64,000 bases of DNA from Castor canadensis. Its lineage: Eukaryota; Chordata; Mammalia; Rodentia; Castoridae. The notes beneath the pieces were generated by a model. It made no database searches. It saw nothing but the letters and a program-made list of their open reading frames with translations, and was not told the origin of the DNA. Of this stretch, positions 35,001-46,290 are shown one piece after another. Both the position numbers and the translations under genes were made by a program. The stretch is from positions 75,958,501 to 76,022,500 of the forward strand of contig NC_133386.1 in NCBI RefSeq assembly GCF_047511655.1, read 5' to 3'. Numbering within the stretch: position 1 is the first letter of the stretch; each line of letters starts with the position of its first letter.

Positions 35001-35880
35001 GATACAGGAAAGAGTAGGAAATACTCTGGAGTTAGTAGGTATAGGTAAGAACTTTCTCAACGAAACCCCAGCAGCACAGCAACTAAGAGATAGCATAGAT
35101 AAATGGGACCTCATAAAGCTAAAAAGCTTCTGTTCATCAAAAGAAATGGTCTCTAAATTGAAGAGAACACCCACAGAGTGGGAGAAAATATTTGCCAGCT
35201 ACACATCAGACAAAGGACTGATAACCAGAATATACAGGGAACTTAAAAAACTAAATTCTCCCAAAACTAATGAACCAATAAAGAAATGGGCAAGTGAACT
35301 ACACAGAACTTTCTCAAAAGAAGAAATTCAAATGGCCAGAAAACACATGAAAAAATGCTCACCATCTCTAGCAATAAAGGAAATGCAAATTAAAACCACA
35401 CTAAGATTCCCTGTTAGAATAGCCATCGTTAGCAACACCACCAACAGGTGTTGGCGAGGATGCGGGGAAAAAGGAACCCTCTTACACTGTTGGTGGGAAT
35501 GTAAACTAGTACAACCACTCTGGAAAAAAAAATGGAGGCTACTTAAAAAGCTAGACATTGATCTACCATTTGATCCAGCAATACCACTCTTGGGGATATA
35601 CCCAAAAGACTGTGACACAGGTTCCCCCAGAGGCACCTGCACACCCATGTTTATTGCGGCACTATTCACAATAGCCAAGTTATGGAAACAGCCAAGATGC
35701 CCCACCACTGACAAATGGATTAAGAAAATGTGGTATCTATACACAATGTAATTTTATGCTGCCATGAAGAAGAATGAAATGTTATCATTCGCTGGTAAAT
35801 GAACGGAATTGGAGAACATCATTCTGAGTGAGGTTAGCCTGGCCCAAAATACCAAAAATCATGTGTTCTCCCTCATATGC
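32031..35880 (+). pseudogene. L1 copy C ORF2p, multiple breaks
   Basis: Endonuclease (G-D-F-N-T-P-L near 32454; S-D-H-N-A-V near 32710), reverse transcriptase (Y-R-P-I-S-L near 33614; F-A-D-D at 34124-34135) and the cysteine-rich C-terminus (near 35445-35510) are all present. Breaks: TGA at 32114-32116 (TGG in copy A); TGA at 33674-33676 (CGA in copy A, a CpG transition); a 1-nt A insertion in the A run near 34318; a frameshift near 34831 with a following AT-rich insertion of about 46 bp (34870-34917); a 9-nt in-frame deletion near 35410; TAA at 35749-35751 (GAA in copy B); and a further TGA near 35800. Not functional. Confidence 0.93.
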
Positions 35881-36378
35881 GGGCATTAGATTAAGGGCAA
35901 ACACAACAAGGGGATTGGACTTTGAGCACATGATAAAAGCAAGAGCACACAAGGGAGGGGTGAGGATGGGTAAGACACCTAAAAATTTAGCTAGCGTTTG
36001 TTGCCCTTAACGCAGAGAAACTAAAGCAGATACCTTAAAGCAACTGAGGCCAATAGGAAAAGGGGAATAGGTACTAGAGAAAAGGTTAGATCAAAAAGAA
36101 TTAACCTAGAAGGTAACACCCACGCACAGGAAATCAATGTGAGTCAATGCCCTGTATAGCTATCCTTATCTCAACCAGCAAAAACACTTGTTCCTTCCTA
36201 TTATTGCTTATACTCTCTCTACAACAAAATTAGAGATAAGGGCAAAGTAGTTTCTGCTGGGTATTGAGGGGGTGGGGGGATAGGGAGGGGGCGGAGTGGG
36301 TGGTAAGGGAGGGGGTGGGGGCAGGGGGGAGAAATGACCCAAGCCTTGTATGCACATATGAATAATAAAAGAAAAAAA

Positions 36379-36394
36379 AATGAGAGGTCATAAT
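36379..36394. repeat. 3' target-site duplication of the full-length L1
   Basis: Second copy of the 29442-29457 sequence, directly after the poly(A). Confidence 0.95.
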
Positions 36395-37290
36395 ATCTGA
36401 AAAAATTGGCCCAGAATTAATACTTAATATCAAGAAAGGCTGTTGTAAAATTATTAGGCTTCAAAGGCAGGAACAAAAAAAACTCTTTACACATCTAAAA
36501 AAATACAAAATAAATTATATGCAGAAAAAATTCATATTGTCTTTGGACAGCTCAACAGGAATTCTTTATTCAAGAAGAAAATGAAGTAAGATGATTAAGA
36601 GGCTCCAAGAAAGAAAATATGATGCAAAGATTTTATATTACATATATATATAGTAAATATATGCAAGGATTTTACAAATATATTTTATATATTTAATTTT
36701 CAAAATTAAATATTACAGCTAAACTGCTACCAAAGTGCAAGAGTTCATAGAATAATGTTTGCACAACCTTGTTCTGTGTCATATACTGCAGAATGAGCTT
36801 CAGATAACATAATGACTAAAGAAAAATTGCATTAAGATCTATTGGCAATCATTAAGTATTTACTTGTAGAACTAAAATTAGATGAGGATTACGAGAGACT
36901 ATATGAGAGGATTATATGAATTAACATCATTGGTACAGTGCAACTATTTTTAAAGATGTGTGAAATAAGGAGCGTGTACACAAAAATAATTTGTTTTTAG
37001 CAGTCACATAATTGGTGTTGGTATTGCTGTCCTGTGGCCATTGTGTGTATAACATGGAGTAAAATAAATGAGTAATTATGTGCTATTATAACTATGTCAT
37101 CCCTAATATTCTTGGGGAGTAGAATTACTCTAGGTGTAGAAAGAAGTTACAGATGCAGATAAAAAAGATTAAACAGAAATTTATGATCTTGAGTTTAAAT
37201 TTGAAGTATCAGTTTGAACTCATGAAGTATTTTATTGTATAGTGTTACTCCCATCTATCTACCTGTACACATATATACAAATATACATAT
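36395..37290. other. Unique AT-rich sequence, no gene seen
   Basis: The pre-insertion neighbour of the 29.4 kb sequence. TATA-rich around 36640-36700. No gene recognised. Confidence 0.5.
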
Positions 37291-37662
37291 TGTTTTAGTG
37301 TTCTCAGGACACCATAATAAAATACCATAGTCAGTGCCTTAAACAGCAGAAATTTATTTCTCACAGTTCTAGAAGTGGACATCGATGATGAAGGTATCAG
37401 CAGAGTTGGTTTCTTGTGAGGCCTCTGTTCTTGGAATGAAGATAGAATCCTCATTTCCTCACTTGGCCTCTTTTCTACATGTGCATGTGGAGATAGAGTT
37501 CTAGTATCCCTTTCTCTTTTTATGAGGACACTAGTCTAATCAGATTAGGATGCCACCCTTGATTTCTTTTAACATCCTGAAAAGTCCTATATCTAAGTAC
37601 AATCACATTGAGGGTCAGTGCTTCAACATATGAATGGAGGAGGGAGCACACAATTCAGTCCA
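37291..37662 (-). mobile_element. MaLR (MST/MLT1-type) LTR, minus
   Basis: TGTTTTAGTGTTCTCAGGAC, AATTTATTTCTCACAGTTC, CTCTTTTTATGAGGACACTAG, AAGTACAATCACATTGAGGG, ending near CAGTCCA. Confidence 0.78.
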
Positions 37663-38609
37663 GGATTGTGTATGTATGTGATAGTTGTACCCAAGAAAAT
37701 AGCTAGAAATAATGACCAGCATCCAGGATACACCTTGAAACACCTTGTTCCACTAAAAAAAGGCAAGACTCCTTAGAGAAATCCTGAGTTTTGCTCAAGG
37801 AAAGAAATGTACAAGAGGAACCAAGAAAACCCAAGAGCAACACAGCACAAAGACCACTATTGTTGTGGCGAAATGATTCAGAATCCAACTTGGAGAGGCT
37901 CCCTTGTTAATGATGGGAAAATCTGAGCATCAATAAATAACTCCAAGGGCCTGAAGGACATGAAATATGCTCATATGCATGGGTTCACAGTGATACTAAA
38001 AACAAAAACAATGATAGGGAACCAGTTAATTGTTTTGAAAACTGGTAAATACAGGGAAAGGATTGAATAATATACTTCCCTATACCAACTTTATCAAGGG
38101 TAACTATACTGAGATTAGAGGAAATGCCTTTCTATTAAATTCCCTTACATAAAGAAAGAAGAAATAATTAATTTAGAGATTAGAAATTTTCAATCCCTAA
38201 AATATTACTAGATTTAGATGTTGAGTTCCAAAGTTAACTAATATCATGAAAGAGAGACAACCAGACATTAGTGGCCACTGAATATCAGTAAGATTATAGA
38301 TTCAATGTACTAAAAATACAAAAGACTAAGGAAAATGTTAAAATATGTTGTGAGGATACAATCTGTAACATCAAGATTATAAGAAACAATGGGTCAAATG
38401 ATTCACTTTCTTCAACCAAAAAAAAAAAAGAAGAAGAAAAAGATGGGAAGAAAAAGGAAATGAAGGAGAAGCACACAGATTAGAAGACTCATAAAAACAA
38501 AAGCAAATGATTTTTAGGGGTGTACACATGGGTGATAATATGATCATTAAAAACAAGGAACTGATTATTATAAAAACTGTAATAGTTGTTACTTTTAGAA
38601 GGGGTAATA
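37663..38609. other. Unique sequence, no gene seen
   Basis: About 950 bp. An A/G-rich run lies at 38418-38475. A 60-codon T-rich frame on the minus strand there is only its translation. Confidence 0.5.
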
Positions 38610-38951
38610 GCTTAATTCAGGATGCTGTAACAAAATACCTTAGATGGATAATTTATAAACAACATATTTCTTGTAGTTATAAAGAATAGGAAGTTAAATA
38701 TTAAGGCACTAGCAGATTCAGTATCTGCTAAGTGTTGGATCTATTTCTATGTTGTTGCCTTCTTGCTGCACCCTTATAAGATAGAAGGTGCAAACAAACT
38801 CCCTTTAACCTTTTTTATAAGGGTCTAATCCCATTCATGATGTCAGAGCCCTCATGATTTATTTAATCACTTCCCCAAAGACTCCACCTCTTAATACTAT
38901 CACAATGGGGATTAAATTTCAACATACGAATTGAGAGGGGAAAGCACAGCA
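38610..38951 (-). mobile_element. MaLR-type LTR, minus
   Basis: AGGATGCTGTAACAAAATACC, GGATAATTTATAAACAAC, TTATAAGGGTCTAATCCCATT, CCTCATGATTTATTTAATCAC, CACAATGGGGATTAAATTTC. Confidence 0.78.
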
Positions 38952-39157
38952 GATAGGAAGGGGTTTGTGAATGAAATGAGGCAGATTGTGTATACTAGGG
39001 AAGCTGTTAATTTCATATCTTAACTTAGGTGAGAGTTAAAAAGATACTTGACTTTTAATAATTCATTAATGTATATGTTGGCTTTATACAGTTTTCTCTC
39101 TGTAATGTTAGGCAATGAAAAAGACAATAATAAAAAATAAATTTTAAAATATAAGTC

Positions 39158-39672
39158 ATGTTATGTTGGTCCTCTGCTTGAAACTCCCCAATGACTTTAA
39201 TCACAATTCCTTTCTTCCAATCTCATTTCCTTCTATTCTCTATATTTTAACAAAGAAAAGAACACACAAAATTTATTACATGTATTAGGCATGGGAGTAT
39301 TAAGACTCCCATTCTCCGCCGTTTTGAAGGTACTCTAGTCACATTGGCTTTCTTTCTGTTTCTTGATTATACCAATTTTATTTTGCATTAGCTCTTCCCT
39401 CTCTCTGGGGATGTCATACTAATGGTTTCCTTTCCCAAATTTGTGTGAAAGGGCCCTCTGCTCCCTAGAATGCATTCTCTATTGTACATTTCCCTATATT
39501 TATTATTATTAGTTATAATTATCTTGCTTAATCATTTACTTTTTCCTCTGTGCATGTCTTCCACTAGAACAAAACCTTTTATTATAGCAAGGACTTGTCT
39601 GACCTTTATACTGCTGGAACTCCCTGCTCCTAGAACAGTACCAGGTACAGAATAGGTACGCAATGAATTAAA
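39158..39672 (+). mobile_element. L2 LINE 3' fragment
   Basis: GCTTGAAACTCCCCAATGAC, TGCTCCCTAGAATGCATTC, CTTCCACTAGAACAAAACC, then TAGAACAGTACCAGGTACAG and AATAGGTACGCAATGAATT, the usual L2 3' end order. Confidence 0.8.
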
Positions 39673-40735
39673 CACCCTGAGCAAAGTGTATAGTGTGAAA
39701 AGAGAAGAAAATGAAGGGCAGTCCATGGGAAACACTTACATTTAAGAAACAGGTAGAAGAGAAGCCAGCAAAGAAATCACATGAACCAGGGAAAAGTGGT
39801 GATCCAGGATGAAGAGTAACACGTTCTGGTCAACTTGGTTCTCTTTGTATTTATTTATGATTTAATTTTATTAGAGTGTAATAGTCACACAGGGGATACA
39901 TCCACTTGACATAGCCTTTATTCTACCCTCAGACTTCATGCTTGAGAGTCTTTGACACTCTAAGGGTGGTGCCACCTTCCAAATTTGCCCTGCCCCAATC
40001 TTGAACTGAGAGGTTCCAACTGCTCAGGAAAAGTTGACCCAATCCTTCCCCTGAGGACTCACTTTGATACAGCCCTGGGGACAAAGTTGAAAAAAAAATT
40101 AAAAAAAACTTCAGAGAAACATCCAGAATAATGCTTGACCAAATATCTGAACACTGGCCCAGTCAAGTTTTCAAATAAAATTAACCCTCACATGATGTAT
40201 GCCCTGAATGCCAGAGCAACCTCCATTTAACTCTGCAAGAGAATTTCAACCGTAAGTATTTGAGAATCCACATTAGAGACCACTTAAAAAGATGTGAAAC
40301 ATAGCAATAAATGTCCTTGCAAATATTTCAGAGTAGGAGATGTCCCTACTCTGAAACTTCTAGTAGAAAGATTAAAGGGATGAGAATTAAAAGCTCTAAA
40401 ATAATATAAAAAACCTGAAAGCTAGTTTTGAAATGATGTATCTTATATAGCTGTTTTGTGTGAAGCTATTCTAATTTTTTCCTAAAATTGAAGATAGGGT
40501 TAAAAAACAGTCAAGGGAAAACATACTGGAAAGGAAAAGCTAATTTCACCCTCTTCCCCTTCATCAACATCTATGAGTCAGAGAAAATGAACCCAACCCT
40601 CTGTACTTCATTAGTTGATATTTGATGGGAGTCTCACAAAATTCTTAATGGGATGTATGCACCAAAGTAGCCTCACCCAACAACTACTGGCATTGAAACT
40701 TGGCAAAGGTCCCCACACTGGTATTATCCCATTTC
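39673..40735. other. Mostly unique sequence, no gene seen
   Basis: About 1.06 kb. 40110-40205 (AATGCTTGACCAAATATCTG, AATAAAATTAACCCTCACATG) looks like an old dispersed mammalian repeat that I cannot name. GAGTAGGAGATGTCC and GATGTCCCTACTC form a near-palindrome at 40331-40353. Confidence 0.45.
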
Positions 40736-40955
40736 ATTTTTTTTCTTTTGACAGTACTGGGGTTTCAACCCAGGTCTTCACACTTGCTTAGTAGACTCTA
40801 CCACTTGAGCCACTCCACCAGCCCTGTTTTGTGTTGGGTATTTTCGAGATAGGGTCTTGCGAACTATTTTCCCAGGCTGGTTTGGAAGTGCAATCTTCCT
40901 GCTCTCTGCCTCCTGAGTAGCTAGGAATACAGATATGAGCTACCAGTGCCTGGTC
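40736..40955 (-). mobile_element. Composite SINE, minus
   Basis: ACAGTACTGGGGTTTCAACC, CTTGAGCCACTCCACCAGCC, TTTTCGAGATAGGGTCTTGC, CTACCAGTGCCTGG. Confidence 0.92.
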
Positions 40956-41129
40956 CATTTCCTTTTTTTCTAACTGTATAAAGATCAGTAGAAGATCTAT
41001 TAACATGTAAAATATTCTAAGAAACATTACCATAAGATTTGTCTCTACATGGCTTCCCTGATCTGCCAGAGTTACAGCACATACTATTGATTTTTTTACT
41101 TGCTTACAAAGAATTTTTAATTCTTATTA

Positions 41130-41475
41130 GAATGATATGTATATCCTCATAGTCCTACTTGCATGTAAAAGAAATTTCTGAATAATAGTGCCTTCAACAA
41201 AATAGAGCTACTTTCCCTCACATATAACAAAAATCTAGTTTGGCAGTCCAGGATTGGTATTATGCATCCACAGTCATCACAGACCCACACTTCCCATCTT
41301 TCTGCTTCATCGTGCAAGTATGTAGCTTGCATCCTCCATGTCAAATTATGGCATTGGATATTTTCTGCAGCTCTAGTCACGTCCACATTCCAGACACCAG
41401 GAAGAAGAGCAAGAAAAATCAAGAGGTTTTCCCCAAATCCTTCCCATCAGTCTCTACTTAAATTTCACTGACTGT
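41130..41475. mobile_element. Old dispersed repeat, family not identified
   Basis: Text such as GGCAGTCCAGGATTGGTATT, CATCTTTCTGCTTCATCGTG and TCCCATCAGTCTCTACTTAA is reminiscent of an old mammalian dispersed repeat. No family assigned. Confidence 0.35.
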
Positions 41476-42172
41476 AACTTAATTACATGTTCACACTCAA
41501 ATTCAAGGAAGATAGGCAATGTCATCTTTTAGCTGGGTACTTTGCCACACCAAATAAGTTCTAAGTTTTGTTACTAAGAAAGGAGAAAATGGGTATTGAA
41601 ACACAATTATTTCTGCCATACCCTACCACAGGGATTCCCTGCCCTGTAGCATTTTCACCCTTCCCAAATTTTTAAACATCTTGAAACATTTAAAACATAT
41701 GTAAAAGTTGAAAGGATAATGATGTACTACCCAGATTTAATGAATCAATGCATTCAATGAATGCCCTTTCATACAACACCTAGATTCAATAAGTATTAGT
41801 AGTTTACCATATTTGCTTTGCTGTATCGTGTATGCATGTGTGGAAAGGGAAAGAATATAATAAAATACATACATATACATTGTAAGTACATACATACATA
41901 TATCTCACATACATATCACTGAGCCATTTGCCATATACTGTACATAGAAATAAACCAAAGATGTGAACTATATGTATGAATATATATATATATTTATCTG
42001 AAATACCTGAAAATAAGGTATATACATCATGAACTTTCATCTCTATAAATATTTCCACACGTATTTTCAAAGAATTAGGAGATTCTCCTTTATAAACAAT
42101 AATATTAACACATTAATAAAATTATAATACCCTGATACTATATAATATCCAGTCCAGCTCAAATTTTTTTAT
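41476..42172. other. AT-rich unique sequence, no gene seen
   Basis: About 700 bp, with ACAT/TACA-rich low-complexity stretches at 41862-41925 and (TA)n at 41977-41992. Confidence 0.5.
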
Positions 42173-42254
42173 GGGCTGGAGGTGTAGCTCAAGTCAGAGA
42201 GGCCTTATCTAGCAAACATAAAGCACTTAGTTCAAACTAAAAGGAAAAAAAAAA
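42173..42254 (+). mobile_element. tRNA/ID-like SINE
   Basis: GGGCTGGAGGTGTAGCTCAAG, TCTAGCAAACATAAAGCAC, GTTCAAACTAAAAGG; damaged B-box side. Confidence 0.8.
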
Positions 42255-42533
42255 CTTACTTAACCACAAAACAAAATGTCCTTTTAACTATTCTTCAATC
42301 AGAATTTATGAAGATTTATTCACTTCATTTGGTTGTTTTGTCTCTTTAGACTATAACTCATAGAGTTTACTAATGACTATGAAGTATAAATTATAACTGA
42401 TAAGTAACATCTATCTCCAGGATATGCAGTATGTAGATAAAGTCTACCATAATGTATATCATGGCTAATGAATCTTAATTTAATGAAACTCCAAATAAGT
42501 TGATTTCTGATGTATTTTTCTTAAGGGTCATCT

Positions 42534-42752
42534 TCCATTTTTTTCAGAGTACTGGAGTTGAACTCAGGGTCTTGTGCTTGCAAGGCAAGGTTCTACCACT
42601 TAAGCCACACCCCAGACCTTTTACTTTTAGTTTGTTTTTTAAATGGGGTCTTATATTAACTTTGCCTGGGCTTGCCTCCAACTGGATTCCTCCTATCTCC
42701 ACTTCTCAAGTAACTGGGATTACAGACTTGTGACACCACAAACTGTTCCTCA
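42534..42752 (-). mobile_element. Composite SINE, minus
   Basis: GAGTACTGGAGTTGAACTCAG, CCACTTAAGCCACACCCC, then the B1-like unit ending ACTGGGATTACAGAC. Confidence 0.88.
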
Positions 42753-42929
42753 TTTTCTATTTTTATACATAAGTTATCTCCCACAAGAAACTATGAATTT
42801 CCTCCGATTTCAAACCCTTCATTGTATAATCATTCAACAAAGTTAACAAGATTCAATCATCCACATAACATGAGCTGGGAAAATTTTTTTATAACAAGTC
42901 ATTAAATAAAATTTTTGAGCTAAGAGCTC

Positions 42930-43520
42930 TTTGATCCATGACCTTGCTATATGTACATTCAGGTTCCTCCATATACCTTCCACTAGAGTGCAGGGTTGTA
43001 ATCCCAAATGTTAGATGTTTCTTAACACTGAGTGAGTTTTCCTTCCTGACAGTCTTTGGTTATTGTTTTAGTCACCTATTTTATTACCCCATTTACTTAG
43101 GAGTGATAAAGAGCATAAGAGGACCATTCAATGCCACAGGAGTGTGACCACTGCTATGTAGCTTGTGCAGTGGATGCAGTGTCTTGATTGGATTGGAATT
43201 CTGTTGGATATCTGAGTATAGCCCAAAGGCGATTTTTCAAGCCATACTAGAAGTTTTCATATATGTACCTGGCACATTGGAATATGGCATATTAGAATAC
43301 GTATTCTTGTCAGTGAGGCACCACTGGAATCTATGAATGGAAATTACCAGTCTAATGTGATCAATTTACACATTCTCATGAAGCCTGAGCCTTGGTTTAT
43401 TGTTGTCCAGTTTGCCATGTTCCATGGCTTGGGCTTATTGGTAGGAGGCACATGACTATGCTCCATCTCTAGTTTTTGTATTTTTTAGGATAAGTTCTAA
43501 TGATTTGGTCCCTTTGGCAG
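42930..43520 (-). pseudogene. ERV-L integrase remnant (tentative)
   Basis: The position after RNase H fits integrase. Short matches to the expected order are seen in shifting frames: L-T-D-K-N-T-Y-S, where an L-T-x-x-D-T-Y-S block is expected near the first catalytic Asp, and then G-L-Y-S-D-I-Q, where S-D-Q-G is expected around the second. No zinc-binding H-H-C-C is clear. It could be decayed pol of a related element. Confidence 0.4.
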
Positions 43521-43523
43521 GAG

Positions 43524-43850
43524 GTGGGGGGGTACTGGGGTTTTGAACTCAGGGCCTCATGCTTGCTAGGCCAGTGCTCTACCACTTGAGTTACATCCCT
43601 ATCCTTTTTTTGCTTTGATTTTCAGATAGAGTTTGCCTTGCATTTTTTCCCAGGGCTGGCCTTAAACCATGATCCTTCTACCTATAGCCTCCCTCATCAC
43701 TGAGTTCACAGGCACAAGCTTATACCTGGCTTATTAAGATGGGGGTCTCACTAGCTTTTTGCCCAGGCTGGCCTTAAACTACCATCCTCTGGATCTCTGC
43801 CTTCCAAGTAGCTGGAATAACAGGTATGAACCACCACATCTAGCTATGAT
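43524..43850 (-). mobile_element. Trimeric SINE: two B1-like units + one ID-like unit
   Basis: GGGGTTTTGAACTCAGGGCC to CTTGAGTTACATCCC (tRNA-like, 43530-43603), a first 7SL-like unit to 43733, and a second (ATGGGGGTCTCACTAGC to GAACCACCACATCTAGCT) to 43847. Same order as 10699-11012. Confidence 0.82.
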
Positions 43851-43879
43851 TTAGTCCCTTCTTTTTATATAAGGTAGAG

Positions 43880-44095
43880 TTCTAATTTTTTGAATGTGGT
43901 ACTGGAGTTTTAACTCAGGGCCTCATACTTGCTAGGCAGGAGCTCTACCACTTCAGCCATTCTGCCAGCCTTCTTCTGTGTTAGGTATTTTCAACTATTT
44001 GCCTGGGTCTGGCTTCAAACTGTGATCCTTCTGATCTCTGCCTCCTGGGTAGCTAGGATTACAGATGTGAATCACCAGTGCCTGGCAAGGTCAAT
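43880..44095 (-). mobile_element. Composite SINE, minus
   Basis: GGTACTGGAGTTTTAACTCAG, AGCCATTCTGCCAGCC, CTTCTGATCTCTGCCTCC, CACCAGTGCCTGGC. Confidence 0.9.
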
Positions 44096-44540
44096 TTCTA
44101 AATGCTGCCCAATGGTGACCCAAACAGGCAATCGTGGCCATCTGCTGAGCATATGCTGGGTCAGCTGTGTGTCCCATTTATGTTTTCTTTTGAGTGGTCT
44201 TTTATTTCTAGGCATCAACATGAGGGATGAGTAGATCAACTTTCCAGTTTGCAAGCTATCATTGATTTTTGTTCCATGCTATATTTGTTAATCTGTTAGT
44301 CATCGGACTGTATGATTAGCCCATATGTGAGTCCCATGACTCTATAAATATATAGCAAGGAGTAGCCATTAAGCTAGTTTGTATAAAATCATTATTGTAT
44401 GGACTGATCCATTATGTACAGTGTCCTCATCTGGTTTTACCACAGTGGCCCATTGAACTCCATTAGGCTTGAGCTCTGATGATCTATCTGTGAATCAAGT
44501 GATATCATCAGCTGGAACATCTTTGAACTGTGAGTCATTT
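44096..44540 (-). pseudogene. ERV-L RNase H remnant
   Basis: RNase H removes the RNA strand during reverse transcription. F-T-D-R-S-S is encoded at 44477-44494 (F-T-D-G-S-S-type catalytic start), followed by W-A-T-V-V-K-P-D and further right-to-left by H-V-D-A near 44230, which matches the late conserved block. Several stops lie in between. Confidence 0.7.
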
Positions 44541-44759
44541 AAGGGAAGAAAGAAAATGTCTCCTATAGCCCATTAGCCCCTTGTTCATAGTGTTAATTAA
44601 CCTCTTGGGTCTCCAGGCAGGTTTATTGTAGATGTAGCATTTTTATTTAATAATGGAGATTTGCTGAGATTGTTTTATTTTATTAATAGGATTAGTGAAT
44701 ACTCATGTGAGAATGTGCAGCCTTCCGGTCTTCAATTGAAACCATAACAACAATCCTTC

Positions 44760-44815
44760 AGGCTCAGCACCTGGAGTGCTGAGATTACAGGTGAGCAACA
44801 CCATGCCCAGCACAG
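44760..44815 (-). mobile_element. B1-like SINE scrap, minus
   Basis: GGAGTGCTGAGATTACAGGTG then CACCATGCCCAGC: the end of a 7SL-like unit. Confidence 0.7.
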
Positions 44816-44879
44816 ACCTATAGTTCTGACAGTCTCCACTGGCACCAGTGGCAGGGCCTATATCATCACATATTATGAC

Positions 44880-45230
44880 CTCTGGAGGCTCCTAAATTTA
44901 AAGGTGATCACTTTTCAGGTAATCTTAACTAAAGGCAGCAAAAGAATAGCCAGATATGGTACATACTGTCTTCAGTATCAAAACAGACTAACTGTTGAGC
45001 TTCCTTTTTGTGAATACTTCCAAAGACAGCAATTTTTATTTGACTTCTCAAGAATACGCCTCCAACTACTGGCCCAGATTGTTCCAAAGAACTCCACTTG
45101 TTGAACAGGTTCCTGAATCTTATCAGGGTTGAAGGCCCAGGCTATGTTTGTCATAGTATCTATGACATTATGTAATGACTTATCAACTTGTTTCTTAGGC
45201 TGGCAATGAGAATATTGTGTGAATATAAGC
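44880..45230 (-). pseudogene. ERV-L reverse transcriptase thumb/connection remnant
   Basis: Continues the polymerase past the LTR insertion: F-N-P-D-K-I-Q then V-E-F-F-G (the conserved I-Q-x-P..V-x-F-L-G block), followed by Q-Y-V-P-Y-L-A-I-L after two stops. Fits ERV-L pol order. Confidence 0.75.
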
Positions 45231-45603
45231 TTTCCATTCTTGTGAGAAAATACTTAAGAATAGCAACTTAAAGGAGGGAATGTTTATGTTGGCTCATAGT
45301 TTCACATGTTTCAGTCCATGGTTGCTTTGTCTCACTATTTTGGGGCCCATGGTATGACACAACAACAAAGCAGGGAGTACATGGTCAAGGGGCTACTCAC
45401 TTCATGCACATGAGAAGCAAAAAGAGTGAGGAGGGTCTGGGCTATCAATATCCCCTTCCAGACCATAACCCCAGTGATCTAACTTCCTTCCACTTTGCCT
45501 TATCTCCTAAAAATTCCACCAACTCCTAATAGTGTCATCAGCTGGAGACCAAGCCTTCAACATGTGGCCTTTCGGATACAATTAAGTTTCAAACCATAAC
45601 AGT
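45231..45603 (-). mobile_element. MaLR-type LTR inside the ERV-L polymerase
   Basis: Complement of a MaLR-type LTR (TTGGCTCATAGTTTCACATG, GTTTCAGTCCATGGTTGC, AACCATAACCCAGTGA-like part near 45460, ending GTTTCAAACCATAACA). It separates the catalytic D-D of the polymerase from its thumb. Same family as 26622-27012. Confidence 0.8.
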
Positions 45604-45604
45604 T

Positions 45605-46118
45605 GTCATCAATACAATGGATAAAATATATTTTGGGGGTGACTGGACTTGTTGCAGAGCTAGCCTATTCTCTAGTGTCACTTTGCTAGGGGAATTGATG
45701 TATTCTCATGATATAATGATAAAAGTATATTTTTGGTCATTCCAAGTGAAGGCAAATTTGTCCTAATTTTTATCCATCAAAAAAATAGAGAAGAAAGCCT
45801 TAACTAGATCAATAATAGCATGTTACTGTCTATCATGGGCCACCACTGCTTCAGTGACAACAGTGAAGTTAGATACTGCAAGAGCAAGTATAGCACCTAA
45901 GCATTTAATCTTCAGAAGTCTGTTATCAGCCTCCAAGATCCCGAGGCCTCCTGAGTCCAGACTGGACTATTAAACTGGGACAATGTAAAGCATAACACTC
46001 TTGCCTGCAGCAAGTTCTGTATCAGCACCATCATCTCCTCTTCTCTACCTGTTTCATTGCTTTTGTTGAATAATCTGTTGCAACTGGAGTAATTTAGGTG
46101 GTGGGTGGGAGTGGACAT
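45605..46118 (-). pseudogene. ERV-L reverse transcriptase palm/fingers remnant
   Basis: RNA-dependent DNA polymerase of the retrovirus. In order on the minus strand: F-N-S-P-V-W, G-S-W-R-L-I-T-D-F (substrate-binding fingers), I-D-L-V-K-A-F-F-S-I (first catalytic Asp), F-A-F-T-W, Y-I-N-S-P, and I-H-C-I-D-D at 45605-45622, the Y-x-D-D catalytic site with Cys in place of Tyr. At least one frameshift and several in-frame stops. Clearly dead. Confidence 0.85.
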
Positions 46119-46214
46119 GTCCCACTGTTATGATTTATATCGTTTGTTATGATGTAGAACATGACCTCAGGCTGCAATGATGCTGCAAGTAACAAAATGT
46201 CAATAATTAAAATG

Positions 46215-46290
46215 TATCCAGGCTCACACTGCAGAGCACCTGCATAGCAAGTGCCAAGAGCCTAAATTCAAACCTCAGTACTGCCAAAAA
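46215..46290 (+). mobile_element. tRNA/ID-like SINE
   Basis: CAGAGCACCTGCATAGCAAG, AATTCAAACCTCAGTACTGCC; shortened at the left. Confidence 0.75.

Larger units (their letters stand above)
29458..36378 (+). mobile_element. Full-length L1 LINE copy C, inactive
   Basis: About 6.9 kb bounded by a 15-16 bp target-site duplication. Layout: 5'UTR 29458-30876 with tandem monomers, ORF1 30877-32060, ORF2 from about 32031 to about 35880, 3'UTR with a G-rich tract at 36265-36330, end signal ATGAATAATAAAAG, poly(A). Both reading frames are broken. It shares very high identity with copies A and B, so the subfamily was active fairly recently in this lineage. Confidence 0.96.
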
